Of a stretch of DNA of 53,755 nucleotides, positions 46,857 to 53,755 are shown piece by piece (the stretch's first letter is position 1; every line of letters starts with the position of its first letter). The stretch spans positions 1 to 53,755 of the forward strand of contig PBKF01000054.1 of assembly GCA_002722105.1 (NCBI GenBank). Reading direction: 5' to 3'. This stretch comes from Fidelibacterota bacterium (GTDB lineage Bacteria; Marinisomatota; Marinisomatia; Marinisomatales; UBA1611). The translations under genes and the position numbers were made by a program. Under the pieces are notes generated by a model. The model was not told the DNA's origin. It searched no databases and saw only the letters and a list, made by a program, of their open reading frames with translations.

Positions 46857-48251
46857 ATGTTATCATATCGTTATTACCCTTATTTCAGGATACTTTATAC
46901 AATTTCAGATTTAGTCTTACTTTTTTTAGTCTATCATTTTTCCTATGTTTATACATTCAATCAAATTCCTCATGTTGGCAAGGGGGATGGTTTATTTCTT
47001 ATAATTATGGGACTATGCTGGACCTTTTTTTCATTGGTTATGAAGCTAAATGAATTTCGAAGAGATCAAGGTTTTGATGATCAGTTAAAAGAATTTTTTG
47101 TTTCACAGATGATGGCGCTTTTAATGCTAAGTGCAACATTACTTTTTGGGGAATTATCTATACCTCAAAGTTTTATCATTTCCTTTTGTTTTTATCAGTT
47201 AATCATATTATTTCTTAATAGGGTTTTTTGGATGCTTTTATCTAAGACTATGCGAGCTGCTGGTTATAATGTCCGCAATATTTTTTTGTATGGATCAGAA
47301 ACTGAATACGAGGAATTAAAAAATTGGACTGAAAAGAATCGTGATTACGGATATCATTTGAACGGTTGGTTTAAAGATTTTCAGGATAAAAGAAGTAATC
47401 TAAAAAATGATATTAGAAATGATTTTTCTTCAATTGTAAAAGATGCAGGTGTCGACCATTTTGTTTTGGATCCTACAAGATTAGAACAAAAACAGTTGAA
47501 TGAAGCAATAGACTGGGCAGAAGATAAGGGTGCCAGAATCCATTTAATTGAACCTAGAACACAGCAAATAACAAGAAAATTAAATATTAAAGATACTTTT
47601 GGCCCCTTTGCTGCTGTTAAACTTCGCAAAGAACCATTAACTGAAATACAAAACAGGATTATAAAAAAAGCTTTTGACATTGTTTTTAGTTTATTTATTA
47701 TGATCACTATATTTTGGTGGTTTACCCCGATAGTTTATTTTTTGATTAAAATATCAAGTAAAGGCCCAGGAATAATTGGGCAAAGACGTATAGGGATTGA
47801 TGGGAAAGAGTTCACTTGTTATAAGTTTAGGACCATGTATTCTAATGAGGCAGCAGAAAAAGGGCTTAGCCACCTAACAAAAAAAGATGATCCAAGAATT
47901 ACATTTATTGGGGAATTTCTTAGGAAAAGTAATTTAGATGAACTACCACAATTTATTAATGTTGTGCAGGGTTATATGAGTGTGGTAGGTCCTAGGCCTC
48001 ATATGGTAAGCGAAGAAAAAGAGATTGCTTCAAAAATAAAGAAATATAGAATAAGAAGGTTTATTAAGCCAGGGATTACGGGCCTAGCAGCGACAAAAGG
48101 TTTTCGTGGCGGAACAGATAATATGCCATTAATGGCAAAAAGAATAAAATATGATATAGAATACATTGAGAAATGGTCATTTTGGCTTGATATCAAAATT
48201 TGTATAAAAACAACATATCAAATGATTACTCTTAGTACAGGTGCGATATAA
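46857..48251 (+). CDS. Polyprenyl-phosphate sugar phosphotransferase, WbaP/WcaJ-like
   Basis: 464 residues. Four or five N-terminal membrane spans (to about 135), a central nucleotide-binding-like domain (about 140-250), then the bacterial sugar-transferase domain from about 270, with KKAFDIVFSLF, CYKFRTMYSNEA, LRKSNLDELPQF and SVVGPRPHM. Such enzymes load the first sugar-1-phosphate onto undecaprenyl phosphate. The 241-bp gap upstream is AT-rich; it begins with the inverted repeat AAGTAGTAT/ATACTACTT (46615-46623 and 46664-46672), too widely spaced to be called a terminator. A second initiating-type enzyme lies at 50483. Confidence 0.9.
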   Translation: MLSYRYYPYFRILYTISDLVLLFLVYHFSYVYTFNQIPHVGKGDGLFLIIMGLCWTFFSLVMKLNEFRRDQGFDDQLKEFFVSQMMALLMLSATLLFGELSIPQSFIISFCFYQLIILFLNRVFWMLLSKTMRAAGYNVRNIFLYGSETEYEELKNWTEKNRDYGYHLNGWFKDFQDKRSNLKNDIRNDFSSIVKDAGVDHFVLDPTRLEQKQLNEAIDWAEDKGARIHLIEPRTQQITRKLNIKDTFGPFAAVKLRKEPLTEIQNRIIKKAFDIVFSLFIMITIFWWFTPIVYFLIKISSKGPGIIGQRRIGIDGKEFTCYKFRTMYSNEAAEKGLSHLTKKDDPRITFIGEFLRKSNLDELPQFINVVQGYMSVVGPRPHMVSEEKEIASKIKKYRIRRFIKPGITGLAATKGFRGGTDNMPLMAKRIKYDIEYIEKWSFWLDIKICIKTTYQMITLSTGAI

Positions 48252-48270
48252 AAATATTGATATATATAAC

Positions 48271-48291
48271 TTATCTTTTTTTATAAGATAA
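48271..48291 (+). promoter_or_regulatory. Small hairpin next to a TTG start
   Basis: TTATCTT (48271-48277) and AAGATAA (48285-48291) form a perfect 7-bp stem around a TTTTTAT loop. Four Ts follow and run into the TTG start at 48294. It could be a weak attenuator or could mask the start of the Wzi-like gene. The stem is AT-rich, so stability is low. Confidence 0.25.
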
Positions 48292-48293
48292 TT

Positions 48294-49586
48294 TTGAAAT
48301 TTTTTTTCTTTATCCTCCTGATATTTTCTCTGACTTCAAAAGTTAATGCCAACCAAAGTAATATTTCGTTATTTATTAAGGCTTTAATTAATAATAACCG
48401 TTATGGGGAGATCAAACATCATGAAAGTGATATTTTAGGCTCTGGTGTCGTTAGCGGGTTTCGGTTCCAGCAAGGGGGATTTAGCATAGTTAATCAGATG
48501 TTTTTATCAAATGATTCAAATAGCACAAAAAAGGGTGGCGGAAAAAAAATAAAAGGTTTTTATGGCTATACAAATTTGGGCTATATACAGTATAACACGA
48601 AAGTTGGGCTAATTGAAAATAAATTTATTTATGGAAGATATTTTATAGATCATGGTTTTTCTAAGATGTCTGATTTATTAATCAGTCAAGATTCAAGACC
48701 TATGGATGGTGCTTTATGGAATATTATATATAGAAATGTTGAAGGTAGCATGTATGCCATCCAATTGGAAGAGAAGAATAATTATAAGCGCTATTTAACT
48801 TTGCATTCTTTGAAATTTAAAATTAATAAAAAATTGACTCTTTTATTTAGTGAGTCTTCCCTATACTCTACAGATAAAGGGGGTTTTAATTGGCAATTGC
48901 TAAATCCCGTAATTTTTTGGATTCCAGAAAGGGAAAATTATCCAATTATACAAGCAAATGGACTGTTATATTTTGGTATGCACTATGATATAAAGCCAGA
49001 TTTTTCTCTTTATTCAGAATTTCTAATCGATGATTATCAGATAAATAAAGACACTAAAGGTGATTTAGAACCCAATGAGATTGGATTTACCTTAGGTATT
49101 GATTTAAAGAATTTATTCCAAAGGAATATTAATTTTTGGGCAGAGTATACTAGGATAACTAATCGAACTTATCAGTCCCACTTTGAGCAAGAGGAATATA
49201 CACATAGAGGCTTCCCTATAGGACATTATCTTGGAAATGATTTTGATTTATTTCAATTAAACCTTTCAAAGGAATATACTAACTCAAAATTATCTCCGTA
49301 TTGCAATATTATATATCATCGCAATGGTAATAATGGTTTAGATACGATTTTTGATGAGCCCTGGTTAAACGATAATGTTACTTTAGAAAGTGGATATTCA
49401 GAACCTTTTCCAACTAGACCTGTGGTAGAAGAAATTCAAGTCGAGTTTGCGAGTGATTACAAGATCTCAAAAACATCATTCTTAAATGGAGGCATACGGT
49501 TTAAAAAAAATCAAACCTTCGAAAATTCAAATATTGAGTTTATCTTCAGAATAAGCCTATCCATTGGTAAAACGATAAAATATTAA
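48294..49586 (+). CDS. Wzi-like outer-membrane capsule assembly barrel
   Basis: 430 residues. A signal peptide is visible (KFFFFILLIFSLTSKVNA, cleavage near 20). The rest is rich in alternating hydrophobic and aromatic strands, as in outer-membrane beta-barrels. YGRYFIDHGFSKMSDLLISQ and WNIIYRN near residues 113-145 resemble the conserved core of Wzi-type capsule assembly proteins, which help attach capsule at the cell surface. It ends in a strand with a final Tyr. Start TTG; context between the initiating transferase and another membrane protein supports it. Confidence 0.7.
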   Translation: MKFFFFILLIFSLTSKVNANQSNISLFIKALINNNRYGEIKHHESDILGSGVVSGFRFQQGGFSIVNQMFLSNDSNSTKKGGGKKIKGFYGYTNLGYIQYNTKVGLIENKFIYGRYFIDHGFSKMSDLLISQDSRPMDGALWNIIYRNVEGSMYAIQLEEKNNYKRYLTLHSLKFKINKKLTLLFSESSLYSTDKGGFNWQLLNPVIFWIPERENYPIIQANGLLYFGMHYDIKPDFSLYSEFLIDDYQINKDTKGDLEPNEIGFTLGIDLKNLFQRNINFWAEYTRITNRTYQSHFEQEEYTHRGFPIGHYLGNDFDLFQLNLSKEYTNSKLSPYCNIIYHRNGNNGLDTIFDEPWLNDNVTLESGYSEPFPTRPVVEEIQVEFASDYKISKTSFLNGGIRFKKNQTFENSNIEFIFRISLSIGKTIKY

Positions 49587-49619
49587 CTGGTTCTTAATAG
49601 AAAATAGAAAAAAATAACT

Positions 49620-49647
49620 TTGACTGGATTATTTATTTTCATAAACT
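49620..49647 (+). promoter_or_regulatory. Candidate promoter of the small outer-membrane protein gene
   Basis: TTGACT (49620-49625) and TAAACT (49642-49647) with 16 bp between resemble sigma70 boxes. They lie 35 bp before the ATG at 49682. The gene is followed by a clear terminator, so a one-gene transcript is plausible. Box matches in AT-rich DNA are weak evidence. Confidence 0.3.
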
Positions 49648-49681
49648 CGTTTACAATTTTAAAATAAATAGTGAGAATAAA

Positions 49682-50356
49682 ATGAACTTTAAAAGACTTT
49701 TGGTATTGATCATTTCTTTTGTCCTTTCCACTTGGTTGATAGCACAAGATGATATGATGGAAGAAACTGTAACTGATACAACTCAAGAGGGATCTATGGA
49801 TGAGTCTATGGATGAGTCTATGGATGAGTCTATGGATGAGTCTATGGAAGAAGAGCTTCTTGAATATGAAGAGGAAGAGAGCGCAGGAGCATTAGATGGT
49901 TTTAGTGCTGGTCTTACAGGTAGTGTAGGTTTTGTGAATGGTGAGTATATAACCAATACGCCTGTTGGTGGTAGTTTGATTATTACTACACCTTATGGTT
50001 TTGACCTGGGTGGTTTGGGGCGTTTTAATCTTAGTCTGGCATTTGGTGGTTATTCAGGACAATCAGATGATGGAGCAGGCTCTGTTCAAGATATTAATCC
50101 AAGCGCTCTAGGATTAGGAGGCAACCTAACATTGGCTAAGATGATTTTCGCTGAAGGTCATGCTGGACTGGTAGGGAATGGGACGGGTATGCGTGGGTTC
50201 GCTGGTGTCTCTCTTGAACGGATTATGAAAAAATCACTTGGTTTGCCAGTTAACATTCTAGTTGGGGGTGAAGGCTTTTTATCCACTAAACTACTTGATG
50301 GCGGAGAGAGTTCATACTGGGGCGGACTTGGTGTAAGATTGGACTATTCCTTCTAG
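49682..50356 (+). CDS. Small outer-membrane-type barrel protein with acidic repeat
   Basis: 224 residues. Signal peptide (FKRLLVLIISFVLSTWLIA, cleavage near residue 21), then an acidic stretch of M-D-E-S units, then a Gly-rich beta-strand domain ending in the aromatic LDYSF, typical of an outer-membrane beta-barrel. Strands such as SAGLTGSVGFVNGEY and GGLGRFNLSLAFGGYSG alternate. Function unknown; in a capsule locus it might be structural. Its single-gene transcript is bracketed by a candidate promoter and a strong terminator. Confidence 0.72.
   Translation: MNFKRLLVLIISFVLSTWLIAQDDMMEETVTDTTQEGSMDESMDESMDESMDESMEEELLEYEEEESAGALDGFSAGLTGSVGFVNGEYITNTPVGGSLIITTPYGFDLGGLGRFNLSLAFGGYSGQSDDGAGSVQDINPSALGLGGNLTLAKMIFAEGHAGLVGNGTGMRGFAGVSLERIMKKSLGLPVNILVGGEGFLSTKLLDGGESSYWGGLGVRLDYSF
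49793..49848 (+). repeat. 12-bp tandem repeat encoding M-D-E-S units
   Basis: TCTATGGATGAG is repeated four times exactly (49793-49840) plus an eight-base partial copy. Twelve bases keep the frame, so changes in copy number would alter the length of an acidic Met-Asp-Glu-Ser linker just after the signal peptide, not switch the gene off. Confidence 0.9.
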
Positions 50357-50374
50357 GTTAATAAATTTTTTAAG

Positions 50375-50407
50375 AAAAAAGCGGTCTATTTAGACCGCTT
50401 TTTTTTT
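50375..50407 (+). terminator. Rho-independent terminator
   Basis: AGCGGTCTA (50380-50388) and TAGACCGCT (50391-50399) form a perfect 9-bp stem with a GC-rich base. A run of nine Ts (50399-50407) follows, and an A-run precedes, so it may also work on the opposite strand. It closes the outer-membrane protein gene and separates it from the next gene. Confidence 0.9.
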
Positions 50408-50482
50408 GCTGAAACACCAAACATAAGAAATAATATTTTTAGGTTATATTGGTCTAATAGATATTAAGATATTTGCAATATT

Positions 50483-52096
50483 ATGTATGCTTTAACATAC
50501 TTTACTTTGTCTTTTGGTTTTACTCTTTGGTTTTCCCATTTCTTATTAAGATATGTTGATCCTTCATTCTTTATAGATAAACCAAACTTATCTAAGTTAC
50601 ATAAAAAGCCAAGGTCACGTTATGGTGGTATCGCGTTTGGAATTGTGACTATAGTATTAGCAGCTTTATCAATTAATAATTCAGGAGAGTATAATTGGTA
50701 CTTATTGGGTGCTATTTTTATTATTCTACTAGGAGCTGTTGATGACCACATTTCGATATCATGGTGGGTTAAGTTATTTGTACAAATTTTTATTGGATTG
50801 ATGATTCTTTTTCATTTTTTACCACAGGTAAATCATTTCACCTTTTTAGGGACCATTCAAATTTTTGAAAAAAGTTATTTAATTCCCTTTTTTTTATTCT
50901 GGTTTTTAGGAATAGTTAATTCAGTTAATCTGATAGATGGTCTGGATGGCCTAGCAGGTGGTGTAGCAATTATTATGGTATTTTCTTGTTCTGTTTTAGG
51001 CTATTTCATAGGTGGACCTGCATTTATGCATTTGAATATCATTCTTAGTGCTTCATTGCTTGCTTTTTTACACTTTAACCTCCAACCTTCAAGATTTTTT
51101 ATGGGGGATAGTGGTAGTTTGTTTTTAGGTTTTCATTTGGCTGTTACGCCTATTTTGATGTTTTTTTCGAAAGGGAAAACAGATGCGGAAATTAATTTTA
51201 CTCCATTTATTATTATGACTTCATTTTTGATTATTGATACTTCAAGAGTTTTTTTTGAGAGACTTCGTTTTAAGAAAAACCCATTCTTACCTGATAAGAC
51301 ACATTTTCATTATTTACTGATAAAAAAATTAAAATCCCACAATTTAACATTATTAGTAATATTTTTTTTAAATACAGTCGCATGTGCGATATCAATTTTT
51401 GCTACAATATTTAATGTTATATCTAATTATTTTGTTTTTGCCTATTTAGGGTTCGTATTTATTTTTGTGTTTGTGGGTTCTTTAACAAGAATAATAATTG
51501 GTAAACTAAAAACTCTAGAAGTAAAAACTAAACCGGGTGAACAATTTCCAGTTTTGCAAGATACAATATTTAGGCTTCCATATTTATCTTATGTGCTATC
51601 ATTATACTTTATAATACTGTTTTTATCAAAGTATACTCAGATTTTAAAATTACCAATTTATCAAAGTGCCTCTCTCAGTTTTATTCTTATTACTATTATT
51701 GTTTTAGTAAAGTTTTTTAAAAACATATACCTAAGACCTGATGCAGTTTTAATTATGATAGCTTCATTGCAATTATTTTTTATTATTCCTGAATCTTTAA
51801 TATCTTCTATAAATAAAGGTATGTTTGATTTAATGTCCTCTTGGATACGTTTTGGGTCTTTGGCTGCTTCAGCAATTATTTTTTTTGATAGTGTTATATT
51901 TAAAGGGAAAAAATTAATAAATAACTTTCTTTCTTTCTCGGATTTGTTATTTTTTATGGTGCTTATTGGGTTTCTAGGCTTTCAGAATTTTGAACTTGGT
52001 CAGGTCTTTACAATAATTGTTGAAATTGCAATTATTTATTTAGCTAATAAGTTATTATTTATTTCATTATCGCCAAACTTTAAGAATGCAAATTAG
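50483..52096 (+). CDS. WecA/MraY-family polyprenyl-phosphate sugar phosphotransferase, C-terminally extended
   Basis: 537 residues; family members are usually 320-370. The core has GAVDDH near residue 84, NLIDGLDGLAGG near residue 150 and FMGDSGSLFLGF near residue 205, with PDKTHFHY near residue 268, all conserved in PNPT enzymes. They transfer an N-acetyl-hexosamine-1-phosphate to undecaprenyl phosphate. After about residue 330 a second hydrophobic part with about five spans has no obvious counterpart in WecA. The gene follows the strong terminator, so it has its own promoter in the 50408-50482 gap; I could not fix the boxes. Confidence 0.88.
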   Translation: MYALTYFTLSFGFTLWFSHFLLRYVDPSFFIDKPNLSKLHKKPRSRYGGIAFGIVTIVLAALSINNSGEYNWYLLGAIFIILLGAVDDHISISWWVKLFVQIFIGLMILFHFLPQVNHFTFLGTIQIFEKSYLIPFFLFWFLGIVNSVNLIDGLDGLAGGVAIIMVFSCSVLGYFIGGPAFMHLNIILSASLLAFLHFNLQPSRFFMGDSGSLFLGFHLAVTPILMFFSKGKTDAEINFTPFIIMTSFLIIDTSRVFFERLRFKKNPFLPDKTHFHYLLIKKLKSHNLTLLVIFFLNTVACAISIFATIFNVISNYFVFAYLGFVFIFVFVGSLTRIIIGKLKTLEVKTKPGEQFPVLQDTIFRLPYLSYVLSLYFIILFLSKYTQILKLPIYQSASLSFILITIIVLVKFFKNIYLRPDAVLIMIASLQLFFIIPESLISSINKGMFDLMSSWIRFGSLAASAIIFFDSVIFKGKKLINNFLSFSDLLFFMVLIGFLGFQNFELGQVFTIIVEIAIIYLANKLLFISLSPNFKNAN

Positions 52097-52107
52097 TTAA
52101 CAATATT

Positions 52108-53256
52108 ATGAAAATTTTATCAGTAGTGGGAGCGAGGCCAAATATGATGAAGATTGCGCCATTTATACGTGCAATTAATTTGCACAATAAGATATCACAA
52201 CCATACATCGATCATTTTTTGGTACATACAGGGCAGCATTATGACTATGAAATGTCAAATATATTTTTTGAGCAGTTAAATATTTTGAAGGCTGACAGGT
52301 ATCTTAAAATTGGCTCTGGAACTCATTCAGAACAGGTTGGTGAAACCATGATTGAATTTGAAAAAGTTCTTGAATTAGAAAAACCAGACTGGGTGGTTTT
52401 AGTAGGTGATGTAAATGCAACCCTGGCTTGTTCTATTACAACAAAGAAACAGAAAATAAAATTATGTCATATTGAAGCAGGTCTTCGATCTAATGATATG
52501 AATATGCCTGAAGAGATAAATAGATTGGTTACAGATGCTATTTCAGATTTATTACTTGTCCCTGATAAGTTTTCTTTTCGTAATCTTATTCGAGAAGGTA
52601 AAGATAAAAATACTATTAAGATGGTTGGAAATATTATGATTGATAGTTTTGAACAAAATAAAGCTCATGCAAAAAAATTAGATTTAATATCGATAGCAAA
52701 AAAAAATATAAACAATAGTAATAAATTCGTTGATTTCTCTAATAGTGATTATGCATTAATCACAATACACAGACCTTCTAATGTCGATAATAGAGAAAAG
52801 TTAGAATTAATTGTAAATTTTATTAGTGAATATGTTTTATATAATTTAATACTGATTTGGCCTATGCATCCCAGGACAAAAAAACAGTTGAAGGAATTTA
52901 AGATGTGGAAAAATCTTTTAAATAATAATAGAATAATAATTTTAAATCCTATTGGTTATTTTGAGATGCTAAAGCTTAATTTAAATGCAAGAATTGTATT
53001 TACTGATAGTGGAGGCGTTCAGGAAGAGTCTTGTGTGATTGGGACCCCGTGTCTTTGTTTAAGAAGTAATACAGAGAGGCCAATAACTTTAGCAGAAAAT
53101 GGTGGGACTGTTCATTTGGTTGATGAAAGTTTAAAGAATTTAAAGGATACTTATAAGGGCATGATTAATAATAAAAAAAGCCCAAGTATACCTGAAAAGT
53201 GGGATGGGAAGACTGCGGCAAGATGTTTAGATGAAATAATAAATTTTGCAAACTAA
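52108..53256 (+). CDS. wecB: UDP-N-acetylglucosamine 2-epimerase (WecB/WbpI-like)
   Basis: 382 residues, GT-B-like non-hydrolysing epimerase. VVGARPNMMKIAPFI (6-20), LVHTGQHYDYEMS, VLVGDVNATLAC, CHIEAGLRS and FTDSGGVQEESCVIGTP are all signatures of the family. It interconverts UDP-GlcNAc and UDP-ManNAc. In the WbpA-B-E-D-I route the equivalent step turns the diacetamido glucuronic acid into the mannuronic form, so this gene may close that pathway. It starts 11 bp after the WecA-like gene. Which UDP-sugar it uses cannot be told from motifs alone. Confidence 0.92.
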   Translation: MKILSVVGARPNMMKIAPFIRAINLHNKISQPYIDHFLVHTGQHYDYEMSNIFFEQLNILKADRYLKIGSGTHSEQVGETMIEFEKVLELEKPDWVVLVGDVNATLACSITTKKQKIKLCHIEAGLRSNDMNMPEEINRLVTDAISDLLLVPDKFSFRNLIREGKDKNTIKMVGNIMIDSFEQNKAHAKKLDLISIAKKNINNSNKFVDFSNSDYALITIHRPSNVDNREKLELIVNFISEYVLYNLILIWPMHPRTKKQLKEFKMWKNLLNNNRIIILNPIGYFEMLKLNLNARIVFTDSGGVQEESCVIGTPCLCLRSNTERPITLAENGGTVHLVDESLKNLKDTYKGMINNKKSPSIPEKWDGKTAARCLDEIINFAN

Positions 53257-53325
53257 AATTTCATTTAATTATTTATGAATATTTTTTCAATCAAGTTTAA
53301 TTCATTAATTAGAAGGTAGGTCAAG

Positions 53326-53755
53326 ATTCAGCTAATTAGCGATATTTTTCATGTATTGCTTTCTTTGCCTAGTCAGCATGTGATCTTTGGTACCTTGAGT
53401 ACTATTTTTTGTATAGCGGCGGCTTGGATTTATAGTCATGGGTCTAATAGTTTAAAAACAATTTTTCTTGAGACTTCTAGTTGGTTGGTCTTGATAAATG
53501 AAATGTTGTTCCAAATTAATATGATATACTATGGGACTTGGTCAGTTAAAACTTCTCTTCCTCTTGAGATGTGTTATATTTCGGCGATTCTAATTCCAGT
53601 ATATACTAGAAATCGGAATTTTCGGTTATTAAAGAACTGGTTGTTTTTTGCGGGGTTTGGTGGTTCGTTTTTTGCGTTTTTAAATACAAATCTATCTGAA
53701 ATGTCACAGATATACATATCAATACATTATTTTTTTGCTCATGGGCTTGTGGTAT
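53326..53755 (+). CDS. YwaF/TIGR02206-like integral membrane protein (3' partial)
   Basis: The window ends inside this gene; about 143 residues are visible. Hydrophobic helices and the block LPLEMCYISAILIPVY match the YwaF-like membrane protein family (conserved L-P-L-x-x-C). The frame opens after a TAG at 53317. The first in-frame canonical start, TTG 53356, would be ten residues in. ATT 53326 follows AGAAGGTAGG (53311-53320), a good ribosome-binding-like stretch, so an AUU start is possible. Function of the family is not established. Part of this region may not belong to the polysaccharide unit. Confidence 0.65.
   Translation, partial: MQLISDIFHVLLSLPSQHVIFGTLSTIFCIAAAWIYSHGSNSLKTIFLETSSWLVLINEMLFQINMIYYGTWSVKTSLPLEMCYISAILIPVYTRNRNFRLLKNWLFFAGFGGSFFAFLNTNLSEMSQIYISIHYFFAHGLVV

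Noticed and set aside
1..53755. CRISPR arrays, tRNA or rRNA genes, insertion sequences
   Set aside because: I saw no spaced direct repeats, cloverleaf-like segments, rRNA stretches or transposase motifs; the arm-like domain at 10411 lacks a recombinase catalytic part.

Overview
The window is an AT-rich polysaccharide (capsule, exopolysaccharide or O-antigen) biosynthesis locus. Every gene I recognise lies on the + strand. It is cut off at the left inside a C25 (gingipain-type) peptidase that ends in a dockerin-like calcium-binding module, and at the right inside a YwaF-like membrane protein. The peptidase with C-terminal dockerin-like repeat, the low GC and the sparse Shine-Dalgarno signals resemble marine Candidatus Neomarinimicrobiota (Marinimicrobia/SAR406). 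That placement is an inference from style, not from a marker gene.

Layout. (1) 1-2355: peptidase end. (2) 2561-10191: nucleotide-sugar operon with WbpE/WbpB/WbpD-like and TviB/WbpA-like enzymes (UDP-2,3-diacetamido-uronic acid route), a fused ATP sulfurylase/APS kinase and two sugar epimerases. (3) 10411-17650: a membrane protein with an integrase-arm-like head, a multi-SLBB export protein, RmlC, RmlB, RmlA and a Wzz-like chain-length protein. (4) 17715-26162: HisF/HisH/WbpG-like amidotransferase set, a methyltransferase, a frameshifted LIC12162-family transferase, the Wzx flippase and the Wzy polymerase. (5) 26377-26996: a decayed chimera of a CDP-alcohol phosphotransferase and wzy. (6) 27106-35381: 2-oxoglutarate oxygenase, CDP-alcohol phosphotransferase, and a set matching Campylobacter O-methyl phosphoramidate enzymes (glutamine kinase, cytidine diphosphoramidate kinase, gamma-glutamyl-CDP-amidate hydrolase, phosphoglutamine cytidylyltransferase) interleaved with an unknown protein, a formyltransferase-fold protein and a methyltransferase. 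(7) 35431-46615: glycosyltransferases, a second WbpB-like oxidoreductase, three DegT-type PLP enzymes (one with His in place of the catalytic Lys), an FkbM methyltransferase, a WecG-like transferase, Gmd and Fcl. (8) 46857-53755: WbaP-like initiating transferase, Wzi-like barrel, a small outer-membrane-type protein with a 12-bp repeat, a strong terminator, a WecA-like transferase, a UDP-GlcNAc 2-epimerase and the YwaF-like fragment.

How it works together. The sugar enzymes can supply UDP-2,3-diamino-uronic acids (possibly with an acetamidino group), 4-keto-6-deoxy dTDP-sugars, GDP-4-keto-6-deoxymannose, GDP-fucose and UDP-uronic acid epimers. A WbaP- or WecA-type enzyme starts the repeat on a lipid carrier, glycosyltransferases extend it, Wzx flips it, Wzy and Wzz polymerise it, and the SLBB protein and Wzi-like barrel act at the outer membrane.

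The most interesting content is a predicted phosphoramidate-decoration pathway inside a Wzx/Wzy-type locus, with extra uncharacterised members. Other points of interest are several genes whose conserved N-termini lie upstream of any ATG/GTG/TTG codon, suggesting AUU/AUC/AUA starts, and a shared TGGTAGTTA-type motif ahead of the two major operons. All functional calls come from reading the sequence and known family motifs; no database search was run.
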